Assembly (NCBI RefSeq): GCF_039540575.1 | Contig: NZ_BAABFC010000013.1 | Location: forward strand, 1 to 64,000 | Direction of reading: 5' to 3' | DNA length: 64,000 bases | Origin: Pseudaeromonas paramecii | GTDB taxonomy: Bacteria; Pseudomonadota; Gammaproteobacteria; Enterobacterales; Aeromonadaceae | Shown here: positions 30,960-40,205 of the stretch, one piece after another | How the letters are laid out: every line of letters starts with the position of its first letter | Numbering within the stretch: the first letter of the stretch is position 1 | The notes under the pieces: generated by a model | Databases searched by the model: none | What the model saw: the letters and a program-made list of their open reading frames with translations, nothing else | Told to the model about the DNA's origin: nothing | Translations under genes and position numbers: made by a program

Positions 30960-32093
30960 CTAGTGATCCAGATACAGGTAGTGCATCCAGCCGGTCATGC
31001 GCAGCAGCACCTTGCGCATCACGGCCACATGGTGGAAGTGCTCCGTGTAGATGGCCACCTGGGCCGCCACCCCATCCGGCAGATGATAGGCATCCACGGC
31101 AGGATCCAGCTCTATCTCCGCCAGAATGCCGTTGCGCCCATCAAAGCTGATGGTCTGCAGGGCAAACTGGGTGTGATAGACCCCTTCCGGCACCACCGGC
31201 ATCACCTGCCTGACCTTGCCCTTGAAGACGGTGCCCGGCACGCCGGTGAACACCACCTCCGCCTCATCGCCGGCCTTGACCCGCAACAGGGAGTTTTGGC
31301 GGAAGGAGGCAACCACACGCCGGCCCTGATCAGGAATGAAGAACATGGCCGGGCGGAAGGGCATGCTGTTGACATAGCTGCCCTTGTCCAGCAGTACCTG
31401 AGTGACATAGCCGTCGCTGGGGGCGCGCACCACGGTTTGCGCCAGGTTGTATTCTGCCTCCTTGAGCTGGGCCCGCAGGCTGACGATGCCGGCGTTCTCA
31501 CCGTTGACGATGGCATCCAACTGACTCTGGATCTGTTGTTGCTGCGCCTCGGCGGCACTCAGCCGGGCCTCTTGCGCCAGGAAGGCCTGGCGGGCGTTGG
31601 TGGCCTCCTGCTCGGTGAAGGGGTTGACCGCCTTCCTGGCCGCTTGCTCATAGCGCGTCAGATCCTTGCGCGCCTTGTCTCTATCTGCCCGCACCTGGGC
31701 CACCTGGGCCTGGGTGACGCTCAACTGGTCCCGCTGCGCCGCGACGGACTGCTCGGCGGTCACCAGATCCGCCTTGAGCCGATCCACCCGCGCCTGATAG
31801 ACGGTAGGGTCGATGCGGAACAGCTCATCCCCGGCCTTGAGATGCTCATTGCGCCGCACCGGCACCTCATCCACCACCCCAACCACCTGGGAGATGATGG
31901 GCACGGCCACCACCGCCTTCTGGGCCACATAGGTATAGGGATGGTTGTAGTTCATGGTCAGCACCAGACCGGCCACCACAAACACCCCGCCCAGCACGGC
32001 GGTGGGAACGGTCCACTTGTTGACCGGGATCTTGAACACCTTAAAACAGCCGTAGGCGAACGCCGCGTAGGTCAGAATAATCAGCAAATCCAT
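30960..32093 (-). CDS. yiaV: HlyD-family inner-membrane adaptor, YiaV/YibH type
   Basis: A 377-aa protein. Two N-terminal membrane segments (LLIILTYAAFAYGCF and TVPTAVLGGVFVVAGLVLTM) differ from the single one in classical MFPs and match YiaV/YibH. A lipoyl half (AVVAVPIISQVVGVVDEVPVRRNEHLKAGDEL), a coiled coil (about 110-215) and the second half (VRAPSDGYVTQVLLDKGSYV) follow. It lies 3 bases after the DUF3302 gene, the same order as yiaW-yiaV in E. coli. No dedicated pump is next to it. Confidence 0.88.
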   Translation of the reverse strand: MDLLIILTYAAFAYGCFKVFKIPVNKWTVPTAVLGGVFVVAGLVLTMNYNHPYTYVAQKAVVAVPIISQVVGVVDEVPVRRNEHLKAGDELFRIDPTVYQARVDRLKADLVTAEQSVAAQRDQLSVTQAQVAQVRADRDKARKDLTRYEQAARKAVNPFTEQEATNARQAFLAQEARLSAAEAQQQQIQSQLDAIVNGENAGIVSLRAQLKEAEYNLAQTVVRAPSDGYVTQVLLDKGSYVNSMPFRPAMFFIPDQGRRVVASFRQNSLLRVKAGDEAEVVFTGVPGTVFKGKVRQVMPVVPEGVYHTQFALQTISFDGRNGILAEIELDPAVDAYHLPDGVAAQVAIYTEHFHHVAVMRKVLLRMTGWMHYLYLDH

Positions 32094-32096
32094 GGC

Positions 32097-32468
32097 TTAA
32101 ACCTCCTTGTCCGCGGTCGGCTGTTCAGCGGCCGCCGCCGTGGCCGAGGACGACGCCGAGGGCCGTTGTTGCATCAGCAACTCCATCCTGGCTAGCTGCT
32201 GTTCCAGCTGGCTGATCCTGTCGTGGTCCTTGCCGACCATGCCCCAGCCCCGATCCTCGCGATAGAGGGTGGCCCAGATCCACAGGAAGGGCCACAGCAC
32301 ATGCAGGGTGAACAGACTGACCCAGCCGGCGATGTGAATGGCATCCTGATGGGGATGATTACGTTTGACTGAGATCTCGTAGGGGATGTCGTGAATGGCG
32401 ATCACGCCGTAGAAGCAGACCAGCAAGACAAACACCAACACCACCAAAGCAAAGTAATCCAGAAACAT
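32097..32468 (-). CDS. yiaW: DUF3302 inner-membrane protein, YiaW type
   Basis: A 123-aa protein with two membrane segments (LDYFALVVLVFVLLVCFYGVIAIHD and HIAGWVSLFTLHVLWPFLWIWATLY) linked by the conserved DIPYEISVKRNHPHQDAI, the hallmark of DUF3302/YiaW. A cytoplasmic coiled coil and an Ala/Ser-rich tail follow. It is upstream of and nearly touching the HlyD-like gene, forming the known YiaW-YiaV pair of unclear function. Confidence 0.9.
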   Translation of the reverse strand: MFLDYFALVVLVFVLLVCFYGVIAIHDIPYEISVKRNHPHQDAIHIAGWVSLFTLHVLWPFLWIWATLYREDRGWGMVGKDHDRISQLEQQLARMELLMQQRPSASSSATAAAAEQPTADKEV

Positions 32469-32690
32469 GACACTCGCTCCTTGTCCTTATGACGCGTTTC
32501 AGCCTATCAGAGATGGGCGGCCCGAACCTAAATAACAGCTTCATATGATATCCACCGCACACTCAAGATGCGATGGATAATCAAAGATGAACCCATACTC
32601 CCCTGCTTAGCCATTCGGATTTGGATTGCTTTGACAACCGCTTGACCATAAAGGACAATCGGGTGACTTTGGATACGTGGGAATCGAACG

Positions 32691-33044
32691 ATGACGGCGG
32701 AAAATCAAAACTACACCTCTTTAGAGCAGGCGTTCTCCCTGGGCAATGGTCAGGACTCTGCCCTGAACTGGCTGAGAAAGAACCGCAGTCATGTGGCCAT
32801 CTTCCTGGTCAGCGGTATCAAACTCGAAGGCAGCATCAGCGGTTTCGACCAGTACAGCGTCTTGCTCACCGATGCCAATGGCAACCAGCAGATGATCTAC
32901 AAGGCCAAGATCTCCACCATCGCCATGCTGGGACAGCGTGGTGGCTTCCAGCGTCCGCGCCGGCCCCGCCCGCCGTCAGAACGTTATGGTAGCGATGATC
33001 GTCGCCCCTCCTACACGCCTCAACAGGATGATGAGCGCAGCTAA
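32691..33044 (+). CDS. Divergent Hfq-like (Sm-fold) RNA-binding protein with Arg-rich tail
   Basis: A 117-aa protein. Residues 21-76 align with Hfq: QDSALNWLRKNRSHVAIFL matches QDPFLNALRRERVPVSIYL, then SGIKLEGSISGFDQYSVLL (Sm1), a two-residue insertion, and MIYKAKISTI (Sm2; Hfq has MVYKHAISTV). The proximal-face Q and D, F of FDQ, and the Tyr-Lys pair are kept, but the histidine of the KH pair is Ala. A 20-residue N-terminal extension and a tail with RGGFQRPRRPRPP (about 83-95) are not typical of Hfq. It is monocistronic, with a strong terminator. The canonical hfq (normally beside miaA-hflX) is not in the window, so this is probably a second Sm protein. Confidence 0.85.
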   Translation: MTAENQNYTSLEQAFSLGNGQDSALNWLRKNRSHVAIFLVSGIKLEGSISGFDQYSVLLTDANGNQQMIYKAKISTIAMLGQRGGFQRPRRPRPPSERYGSDDRRPSYTPQQDDERS

Positions 33045-33070
33045 GCGCCCCTGAGCGCCCTGGCCATGCC

Positions 33071-33128
33071 AACGGCTGGCGGTCACCGTGTCACGACACG
33101 GGTACCGCCAGCCGTTTTGCTATGCAGC
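33071..33128 (+). terminator. Long hairpin terminator of the Hfq-like gene
   Basis: An outer 13-bp perfect stem (AACGGCTGGCGGT / ACCGCCAGCCGTT) with an inner CCGTGTC / GACACGG stem is followed by TTTTGC. It starts 27 bases after the stop codon. Confidence 0.85.
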
Positions 33129-33149
33129 ATCCGCCAGATTGTCGAAGCC

Positions 33150-33177
33150 AAAAAAAAAGGCCACCGCTCGGGTGACC
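33150..33177 (-). terminator. Intrinsic terminator of the small secreted-protein gene
   Basis: Read on the minus strand, GGTCACC-N-GGTGGCC is followed by eight or nine T residues (33150-33158). Confidence 0.8.
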
Positions 33178-33203
33178 AATCAGAAGGCTACGGAATCTAA
33201 GAC

Positions 33204-33401
33204 TTAGCGGTTATCTGAGTCGCGGCGGGGCCATTCCAGGCTGGCGGAGCCCGTTTGCTGCGCCTGAGCCACCTGGGTCGGGATGGCTGAAGCCTGAGAC
33301 GCTTGGCGCAGTGTCAGGGGGCCATCGCCCTGTTGAGCCTGGGCGCCGGTAGCCGCCAACAGCAGGACAGATGCAGCAGTCAGAGTGCGGATGATATTCA
33401 T
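33204..33401 (-). CDS. Small secreted protein of unknown function
   Basis: A 65-aa protein. MNIIRTLTAASVLLLAATGAQA is a classical signal peptide with an AQA cleavage site; the 43-residue mature part is Gln/Ala/Ser-rich with no family I know. The start ATG at 33401 follows GAGGAGC on the minus strand; the open frame extends 20 codons further but without a signal. It has its own terminator. Confidence 0.75.
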   Translation of the reverse strand: MNIIRTLTAASVLLLAATGAQAQQGDGPLTLRQASQASAIPTQVAQAQQTGSASLEWPRRDSDNR

Positions 33402-33557
33402 AGTAAGCTCCTCGGTATGGGGTTGCGTCTCACGGACGCCGAATGGGGTTTGGCGCGGCATGTCCGGCCGTTGAGAGAAGTATCACCCTTTCTTAAATGG
33501 CAATAAACTGGCCATTTTATTAGAATAAATCCCATATTTCGGGATAAAGAGGTCGCC

Positions 33558-34493
33558 ATGGATAAACTGCAAGCCATGTTGGTGTTTAGTAAGGTGGTGG
33601 AAGCCGGCAGTTTCGTTGGCGCCGCCGAACGCTTGAATCTCTCCACCACGGCAGTGTCCCGCTATGTGGCGGAGCTGGAGGGGCAGTTAGGGGTGCGACT
33701 GCTGCAACGCACCACCCGGCGCCTGCACCTCACGGATCTGGGTCAGCTCTATTACCACCGCACCCTACACCTGCTGGACGAAATGAACGAGCTGGAGTCG
33801 GAGCTATTACAAGAAACCCAGCAGCCCGCCGGGCGGCTGCGGCTCAGCGTCTCCATTCCTTTCGGCGCCCGCCAGCTGGCCCCGGCCCTGGCCCGTTTTC
33901 GCCAGCGCTACCCCCATATTCGGGTCGAGGTAGTGGCCAGTGACCGCAAGCTGGATCTTATCGAAGAGGGGCTGGATCTGGCCTTGCGGATCACCAACAC
34001 CCTGGATGGCAACATGATTGCCCGGCCCATCAGTCCCATCCGGACGCTGATTTGTGCTTCTCCCGACTACCTGGCCCGCCGCGGCACTCCGCTCACCCCG
34101 GACGATCTGCGCCAGCATGACTGTCTCATCTACAACGGTATACCGGAGCCGAACCAGTGGAGTTTCGTCTGTGAAGGCGGCGAGGTGTACAAGGTGGCGG
34201 TGACAGGCCCCCTGGAGGCGGACAACGGCGACATCCTGGTGGGGGCCGCCCTGGCGGGCATGGGCATCACCCGCAGCCCCAGTTTCATGATTGGCGAAGC
34301 CCTCGCCGAAGGGCGGCTGGTACCTTTGCTCAGCGGTTATCACATGCCCCAACTGACCCTGAGTGTCCTCTATCCCAGCCGGCAATACCTGCCGGCCAAG
34401 GTGCGACGGATGATCGATTTTTTGCTAGAAGAATGGGGTGGCGAGGTGCCGCCCTGGGAAGCCTGTTGGCTACAGCCGCCGGACGGGCCTTGA
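33558..34493 (+). CDS. LysR-family transcriptional regulator
   Basis: A 311-aa LysR-type regulator. The helix-turn-helix (residues about 5-64) reads LQAMLVFSKVVEAGSFVGAAERLNLSTTAVSRYVAELEGQLGVRLLQRTTRRLHLT; the effector domain has the usual LRLSVSIPFGARQLAPALARFRQRYPHIRVEV and GAALAGMGITRSPSF. It is divergent from the small secreted-protein gene (156-bp spacer), a possible target. Confidence 0.92.
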   Translation: MDKLQAMLVFSKVVEAGSFVGAAERLNLSTTAVSRYVAELEGQLGVRLLQRTTRRLHLTDLGQLYYHRTLHLLDEMNELESELLQETQQPAGRLRLSVSIPFGARQLAPALARFRQRYPHIRVEVVASDRKLDLIEEGLDLALRITNTLDGNMIARPISPIRTLICASPDYLARRGTPLTPDDLRQHDCLIYNGIPEPNQWSFVCEGGEVYKVAVTGPLEADNGDILVGAALAGMGITRSPSFMIGEALAEGRLVPLLSGYHMPQLTLSVLYPSRQYLPAKVRRMIDFLLEEWGGEVPPWEACWLQPPDGP

Positions 34494-35318
34494 TCAGTCG
34501 GCTTGCTGAGCCAGGGCCGTGGCCAGTTCCGCCTTGAGATCGGGATAATGATTGATAAACAACTTGACCAACTGAGGGTCAAAATGACGGCCTGAGTGCT
34601 CGGCCAGATAGCTGAGCACCTCGGGCTCAGGCCAGGCGGCCTTGTAGACCCTGGGATGACTCAGGGCATCCCAGACATCCACCAGGGCGAACAACCGAGC
34701 CGCCAAGGGGATCGCCTCGCCCTGCAGGCCCTCCGGATAGCCAGAACCATCCCACTTCTCATGGTGATAATGGGGGATGTCGGCACAGGGCCGCAAAAAG
34801 GCGATATCGCTCACCAGCCGGTGCCCTATGGTGACGTGCTGCTGCATCTGCTGCCACTCCTGAGCATCCAGCTTACCTGGCTTAATCAGGATGGCATCCG
34901 GAATGCCAATCTTGCCGATGTCATGCAACAGGGCCCCCCGCTCTATCTGCTTGAGCTGCCCGGCATCGTCTATGCCGGCCCGCCGGGCCAGGGCCAGCGT
35001 CATCAGGGTGACCCGCCGGGTATGATCCCGGGTCTCCTTGTGCCGCAGATCCATCACCCGCACCCAACCGCGAATGGTCTGATCGTAGCTCTCCACCAAT
35101 GCCTGATTGGCCGCCCGCATGCGGTTAAGATCCCGCCGTATCAGCACAAACAGCAGCGCTGCGGTGATCAGGATGAACAACCAGCCCTTGATGCTTTGCA
35201 CCCGCAAGATCCAGACCGGATCCCGCACCAGTTGTGCCACCAGCAGATCGGAGAAAAAGATCCACAGAGATCCCGCCACCAGATAGAGCAGCACAATTCG
35301 CCATTGGGGTCGCAACAT
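34494..35318 (-). CDS. Membrane-anchored HD-GYP-type phosphodiesterase
   Basis: A 274-aa protein from ATG 35318, chosen for the AGGAGGTG eight bases in front. Two N-terminal membrane segments (WRIVLLYLVAGSLWIFF and GWLFILITAALLFVLI) lead into an HD-GYP domain: LRHKETRDHTRRV, ALLHDIGKIGIPD (the HD metal pair), QQHVTIGHRLV and HHEKWDGSGYPEGLQG. The GYP triad is intact, so cyclic-di-GMP hydrolysis is expected. The short periplasmic loop could sense a signal. No GGDEF or receiver domain is attached. Confidence 0.9.
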   Translation of the reverse strand: MLRPQWRIVLLYLVAGSLWIFFSDLLVAQLVRDPVWILRVQSIKGWLFILITAALLFVLIRRDLNRMRAANQALVESYDQTIRGWVRVMDLRHKETRDHTRRVTLMTLALARRAGIDDAGQLKQIERGALLHDIGKIGIPDAILIKPGKLDAQEWQQMQQHVTIGHRLVSDIAFLRPCADIPHYHHEKWDGSGYPEGLQGEAIPLAARLFALVDVWDALSHPRVYKAAWPEPEVLSYLAEHSGRHFDPQLVKLFINHYPDLKAELATALAQQAD

Positions 35319-35422
35319 ACGCAAACGGCACCTCCTTGCGCTGGCTGGGAAAGGGACGACTCTGTTAGGGTAGTGGCGTCGTCGGGGCCAATGCAAGCAC
35401 CCGCCTCAATCGGATCAATGAC

Positions 35423-38113
35423 ATGGACTTTATTATCCTGCTCCTGCTGTTCGGCCTCCTGGTGGTGGTCGGTGCCATCTGCGGCCTGATTGCTCTGGTA
35501 CGCCTCACCCGCCTGGAACGCGAGCTGGCCGAGCTGCGTTCCCAGGTATCGGATCCATCGCCGGCCTCAGCCCAGACGGCCACGCCAGTCGCTGTGGCTC
35601 TGGCGCCCAAGCCCGAAGCGCCTAGGGTGGCGGTATCGAGGGCGGCAGATCCTTTGCCGCCGGCACCGCGAGCCGCACCCCCTTCGCCGCCGCGACAACA
35701 AATTGTTGCCGAATCGGGCCCTATGCCGGCCGAGCCTATTGCGATAGACGGCCGCGACAGCAACCGCCTGGAGCGGGATCTGGCCTCCCGGTGGCTGGTC
35801 TGGGTGGGCGGCATCGCCCTGGCCTTAGGCGGCATCTTTCTGGTGAAATTTGGCGTGGAACACAGTGTGCTGGGCCCCACGGGTCGGGTGCTGGCGAGCG
35901 GCGCCCTGGGGCTGACCCTGCTGATGGGCAGCGAGTGGCTGCGCCGGCACAGTGCGCCCGTGCTGGGCCAACGGCTGGGACAAAAAGCCGACTATGTGCC
36001 GGCGGCCCTGGCCAGTGGCGGCCTCATCGCCTGTTATGCCAGCCTGCTGACCGCTCACGAACTCTACGGCCTGCTGGGCACAGGCCTGACCTTCGGCTTG
36101 CTGGCCCTCACCGCCTTGCTGGGGCTGGCCCTGGCCCTGCTGCAGGGGCCGCTGCTGGCGGTGCTGGGCATGCTGGGGGGCTATCTGGTGCCTGTGCTGG
36201 TGGATACCGGCCACAGCAGCCAGGCTGGCCTGCTGGGCTACGTGGGGCTCATCAGCCTGGCTGCCCTGGCGCTGCAATGCCGGGTACGCCGTACCTGGCT
36301 GTGGTGGGGCACCCTGCTGGCGCACTTTGCCTGGTATCTGCTGAGCTGGAACATACAGCCGGGGCAACCGGCCCTGCTGGCGACGTACCTGCTGCTGTCG
36401 GCCTACGCCTTCCTGGCCCTGCCGGGCCTGGGCTGGCGCCTGGACTACCGGGCGGTCCGCTGGCCGTTGCACCGCCACGGCGCCCGCCCGCTGATCAATC
36501 ACCTGCACTGGCTGGCGGTCATCCTCAGCCTGCTGAGCTGCGCTCAGCTGATCTGGTTCCATTACCCCACCGCCCTGTGGCTCAGCCTGCTGGGCTGGCT
36601 GGCCCTGAGCCTCTACTGCAGCCGGCGGACACCGGCGCTGGATCTGTTGCCCTGGCTGGCGAGTCTGGGACTGCTGCTGGCGGTGGCCGCCCACCCCCAC
36701 TGGCCTCGCCAGGTCAACCTGGCGCCGGAGCAACTCTGGCCACTCTGGCGTTGGGGGATGGGCCTGGCCCTGCTCACCAGCCTGACGCTGCTGCCGCGGC
36801 TCCGCAGCCGCTGGCGACCTGGGGTCTGGGGCAGCCTACTGGTCAGTCTGCCCCTGTTAATGCTGGCCCTGCTCTATCACAGGGCCGCCCCCCAGACTGC
36901 CAGCCTGTGGGATGATGCCAGCATCATCTGGCCCCTGCAGGCCCTGGGACTGTGTCTGCTGTTTGGCTTGCTGAGCCGACGTCAGAACTGGCCCACGGCC
37001 AGCCGTTTGGCGCTGATGGCCGGCTCCCAGGCTGGCCTGACCCTGGCCCTCATCCTCTATTTCAACGAACAGAGCCTGACCCTGGCCTTGGCGGTGCAGC
37101 TGACGGGCCTCTGTGCCCTGGCGCGCAAGGAGGGGGATCTCATCCCCCATTGGCTCATCAAGCTGCTGGCCGCCGCCGTGGTGACCCGCCTCTCCCTTAA
37201 TCCCTGGCTGCTGAGCTACCCGGTGAGCGGTGTCTTTGGCATCCACTGGAGCCTGTACGGCTACGGCATCCCCGTCGCCTGCTTCTTCCTGGCCGCCCGC
37301 TGGCTGCCCAGTCGCCCCGGCCAACAGACCCAGGCCTGGCTGGAAGCCGGCGCCCTGCAGCTGCTGACTCTCTGGCTCAGCCTGGAGGCCCGCTATTGGC
37401 TCAGTGACGGTCAGCCCTGGCAGGCCGCCTATGAGCTCAAGGATGCCGCCGTGCACAGCTGCCTGTGGGGCGCCCTGGCGCTGATCTACTGGCGCAAGGC
37501 CCGGCTGGGCGGCCAGCTGGCCCACGTCTATGCCCTGGCGGCCCCCCTGTTGCTGGGCATGATGCTGCTGATGACAAGCCTGGGCAGCAGCCTGTGGCTG
37601 AACCCCTTGTGGCACCGCAGCTGGCTGGGCGAATGGCCCCTGCTCAACCTCAGCCTGCTGGCCTGGGGGATACCGGCCGCGCTGGCCTTGCTGGCCTGGC
37701 GTAATCTGGAAGGCAAACACCGCTGGCCGGCCCGCTTGGTGGCAGGCTTTGGCTTTGTCAGTAGCTTGCTGTTTCTCACCCTGGCGGTGCGGCAGATCTG
37801 GCGTGGAGGCGACATATCTGGGCTGACCATGAGCCAGGGCGAACTGTACAGCCATTCCGCCGCCTGGCTGCTCAGTGCCATCGCCCTGATGCTGCTGGGG
37901 GGCTGGCGCCAATGGCCACAGATCCGCCGGGCCGCCCTGCTGATGTTGCTGCTGACGGTGTGCAAGATCTTCCTGTGGGACATGAGCAGCCTGCAGGGGC
38001 TCTACCGCGCCGCCTCCTTCCTGGGGCTAGGTCTGAGCCTGGTGGGGCTGGGCTGGTTCTATCAGCACAAGGTGCTGGGCCGCAACACGTCGGGCGGCTC
38101 AGCGCGGCCCTAG
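35423..38113 (+). CDS. DUF2339 giant polytopic membrane protein
   Basis: An 896-aa protein. An N-terminal membrane anchor (residues 1-25) is followed by a short coiled coil (RLERELAELRSQV), a Pro/Ala-rich linker of about 70 residues, and then roughly 20 or more hydrophobic segments to the C-terminus, ending WDMSSLQGLYRAASFLGLGLSLVGLGWFYQHKV. The WLVWVGGIALALGGIFLVKFGVEHSVLGPTGRV block is the DUF2339 signature. The function is unknown. Its last 15 bases overlap the 3' end of the convergent fumC. Confidence 0.88.
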   Translation: MDFIILLLLFGLLVVVGAICGLIALVRLTRLERELAELRSQVSDPSPASAQTATPVAVALAPKPEAPRVAVSRAADPLPPAPRAAPPSPPRQQIVAESGPMPAEPIAIDGRDSNRLERDLASRWLVWVGGIALALGGIFLVKFGVEHSVLGPTGRVLASGALGLTLLMGSEWLRRHSAPVLGQRLGQKADYVPAALASGGLIACYASLLTAHELYGLLGTGLTFGLLALTALLGLALALLQGPLLAVLGMLGGYLVPVLVDTGHSSQAGLLGYVGLISLAALALQCRVRRTWLWWGTLLAHFAWYLLSWNIQPGQPALLATYLLLSAYAFLALPGLGWRLDYRAVRWPLHRHGARPLINHLHWLAVILSLLSCAQLIWFHYPTALWLSLLGWLALSLYCSRRTPALDLLPWLASLGLLLAVAAHPHWPRQVNLAPEQLWPLWRWGMGLALLTSLTLLPRLRSRWRPGVWGSLLVSLPLLMLALLYHRAAPQTASLWDDASIIWPLQALGLCLLFGLLSRRQNWPTASRLALMAGSQAGLTLALILYFNEQSLTLALAVQLTGLCALARKEGDLIPHWLIKLLAAAVVTRLSLNPWLLSYPVSGVFGIHWSLYGYGIPVACFFLAARWLPSRPGQQTQAWLEAGALQLLTLWLSLEARYWLSDGQPWQAAYELKDAAVHSCLWGALALIYWRKARLGGQLAHVYALAAPLLLGMMLLMTSLGSSLWLNPLWHRSWLGEWPLLNLSLLAWGIPAALALLAWRNLEGKHRWPARLVAGFGFVSSLLFLTLAVRQIWRGGDISGLTMSQGELYSHSAAWLLSAIALMLLGGWRQWPQIRRAALLMLLLTVCKIFLWDMSSLQGLYRAASFLGLGLSLVGLGWFYQHKVLGRNTSGGSARP

Positions 38114-39496
38114 CATGCTGTCGGGCCGCAACAGGCGTTCCACCTCGTCCGCCGGCAGGCAACCGCTGGCGACGACCTCCTCGGCCAAGGTGGTTCCCTT
38201 GGCCAGGGCCGCCTGGGCCAGCCGGGCGGCCTGTTCATAGCCAATCCGCGGGCTCAGCGCCGTCACCAGCATCAAGGAGCGATCCAGCCAGTGGCGCATC
38301 TGCGCCGGCTGGGGCTGCAGGTCGGTCAGGCAATAGGCGGTGAAGCTGACCATGGCCTCGGCCAGCAGCTGCAGGCTCTGCAACAGGTTGTAGAGGATCA
38401 CGGGCTTGAACACATTAAGCTCCAGCTGGCCCTGCGCCGCGGCGAAGGTGATGGTGTTGTGGTTGCCCATCACCTGGGCACAGACCATGGTCAGCACCTC
38501 GCACTGGGTGGGATTGACCTTGCCCGGCATGATGGAGGAGCCCGGTTCGTTGGCCGGCAAATGCAGCTCGCCCAGGCCGCCACGGGGACCCGAGCCCAGC
38601 AGGCGGATGTCGTTGGCCAGCTTGTTCAGACTCACCGCCAGCACGCTGAGCATGCCGGATAAGGCCACCAGGGGCTCATGGCCCGCGAGGGCGGCAAACT
38701 TGTTGTCCGCCGAGCAAAAGGGCAAGCCGGTCCACTGGGCTATGTAGTCGGCAAACCGCTCGGCAAACCCAGGCGCGGTATTGAGCCCTGTGCCCACCGC
38801 CGTGCCCCCCTGGGCCAGCGGATAGAGCTGGGGCAACACAGACTCGATATGTCGCCGTCCCCCAGCAATTTGACTGACGTAGGCCGAGAAGGCCTGCCCC
38901 AGGGTCAGGGGCACCGCATCCTGCAGATGGGTTCGGCCCAGCTTGATCATGTCCGCCCAGGCCTGGGCCTGGTGGGCCAGGCAGGCGTGCAGCGTGGTCA
39001 GCGCCGGTAGCAGCTGGTGATGCAGCTGCTCCACGGTGGCAATGTGCATCAGGGTGGGAAACAGATCGTTGGTGGACTGGCCCAGGTTGCAGTGGTCGTT
39101 GGGATGAACCGCTGCCGGGCTGTCCGCCGAGCAGCCCAGTTGCCGGTTGGCCAGGTATGCCAGCACCTCATTGGCATTCATGTTGGTCTGGGTACCGGAG
39201 CCGCTTTGCCAGATGGTGAGGGGAAACTGATCGTCCAGCTCCCCCGCCTGCAGACGCATGGCCGCCGCCGCTATGGCCTCCCCCCGCGGCGCGTCCAGGC
39301 GACCCAGCGCCACGTTGCTCAGGGCCGCCGCACGCTTGGCCAGCCCCAAGGCGCGCAGCAGGGCGCGCGGAAACCGCTCCTGGCCGATGGCAAAGTGCAG
39401 CAGGGCCCGCTGGGTCTGAGCTCCCCAGCAACGGTCGGCCGGAACCTCTATGGTTCCCAGGGCATCATGCTCGAGACGCATCTTGGGCTGGGTCAT
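38099..39496 (-). CDS. fumC: Class II fumarate hydratase
   Basis: A 465-aa member of the fumarase/aspartase superfamily. The three signature regions are present: SGTQTNMNANEV, the catalytic-histidine region KLGRTHLQDAVPLTLGQ and the flexible loop GSSIMPGKVNPTQCE; the N-terminal ADRCWGAQTQRALLHFAIG is typical of FumC. It interconverts fumarate and malate in the TCA cycle without an Fe-S cluster. The DUF2789 gene lies 3 bp upstream, on the same strand, so they are probably cotranscribed. Confidence 0.93.
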   Translation of the reverse strand: MTQPKMRLEHDALGTIEVPADRCWGAQTQRALLHFAIGQERFPRALLRALGLAKRAAALSNVALGRLDAPRGEAIAAAAMRLQAGELDDQFPLTIWQSGSGTQTNMNANEVLAYLANRQLGCSADSPAAVHPNDHCNLGQSTNDLFPTLMHIATVEQLHHQLLPALTTLHACLAHQAQAWADMIKLGRTHLQDAVPLTLGQAFSAYVSQIAGGRRHIESVLPQLYPLAQGGTAVGTGLNTAPGFAERFADYIAQWTGLPFCSADNKFAALAGHEPLVALSGMLSVLAVSLNKLANDIRLLGSGPRGGLGELHLPANEPGSSIMPGKVNPTQCEVLTMVCAQVMGNHNTITFAAAQGQLELNVFKPVILYNLLQSLQLLAEAMVSFTAYCLTDLQPQPAQMRHWLDRSLMLVTALSPRIGYEQAARLAQAALAKGTTLAEEVVASGCLPADEVERLLRPDSMLGPR

Positions 39497-39499
39497 GCC

Positions 39500-39733
39500 T
39501 CACCGCCTGAGCATCACATCCAGCTGATCCACCACCTCGGCCCAGTCGGCATCATCCGCCTTGGACTGACGGAGGAACTGGGCCTGGGCCGGGCTCCAGA
39601 AACCGGCATCGTGCAGCGCCAGCCCGTCCTCCAGGGGAGCATGCGCGGCGACGAAGCCGCGAATGGCCTCGGGATCATCCGCCAGGCCCAGCTGACGAAA
39701 CAGGGCCGGCAAACCATGCAGTTGACTCTCCAT
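39500..39733 (-). CDS. DUF2789 protein
   Basis: A 77-aa small acidic protein (LHGLPALFRQLGLADDPEAIRGFVAAH, PLEDGLALHDAGFWSPAQAQFLRQS, WAEVVDQLDVMLR) matching DUF2789. It is cytoplasmic with no known role. Directly upstream of fumC (3-bp gap), suggesting cotranscription. Confidence 0.85.
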   Translation of the reverse strand: MESQLHGLPALFRQLGLADDPEAIRGFVAAHAPLEDGLALHDAGFWSPAQAQFLRQSKADDADWAEVVDQLDVMLRR

Positions 39734-39739
39734 CGCCTC

Positions 39740-40205
39740 ACCTCACATAGGAATGCCCGAGCCTGCCTACCCACTCGGACAACTGACACCACAGCCCAAG
39801 TATGGTGACCCCCATCCGCCCTGTCATGCCCGTGTAAGAAACGGGTAGACATAAATCGGGCAGTTCGCAGAGCTGAACGAGGAAGCAGCGCAGAGGCAGA
39901 TACAAGTTGGCGATGGCCGGCATATCAGTCCAACTGGCAAGCACAATCATAACGGCAAGAGGAAGGACTCCTTGCTGATTATGCTTGGCATGCAAGAGAG
40001 GGGGCATGGATAGGCTGAGTTGAGCCTGGTAGGGCTGGATCCGCACTAACAGCCACGGGAGCCGGCCGCCTCAACCAAACCGGAAAATCGATCGCGAACG
40101 GCAATGTCAAAGGGACGCCAATTGGCGTCCCTCGCTGCGACTCTCATTGACGGCCAGCAACCCAGCTGATGTTCATTGCTAGCCACCAGAGCCCATCTTT
40201 GTACA
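39740..40205. other. 465-bp region without a convincing gene
   Basis: A 102-codon minus-strand frame (39738-40046) has no family features. The only clear element is a 20-bp palindrome at 40112-40131. Confidence 0.5.
40112..40131 (-). terminator. Palindromic hairpin downstream of the Gly-rich protein gene
   Basis: GGGACGCCAA / TTGGCGTCCC is a perfect inverted repeat without spacer, followed on the minus strand by TTTGACATT. It is probably a terminator for the 40206-40664 gene, although the T run is short. Confidence 0.55.

Noticed and set aside
39738..40046. A 102-codon minus-strand frame upstream of the DUF2789 gene
   Set aside because: It has no protein-like features; it overlaps the promoter region needed for the DUF2789-fumC transcript.
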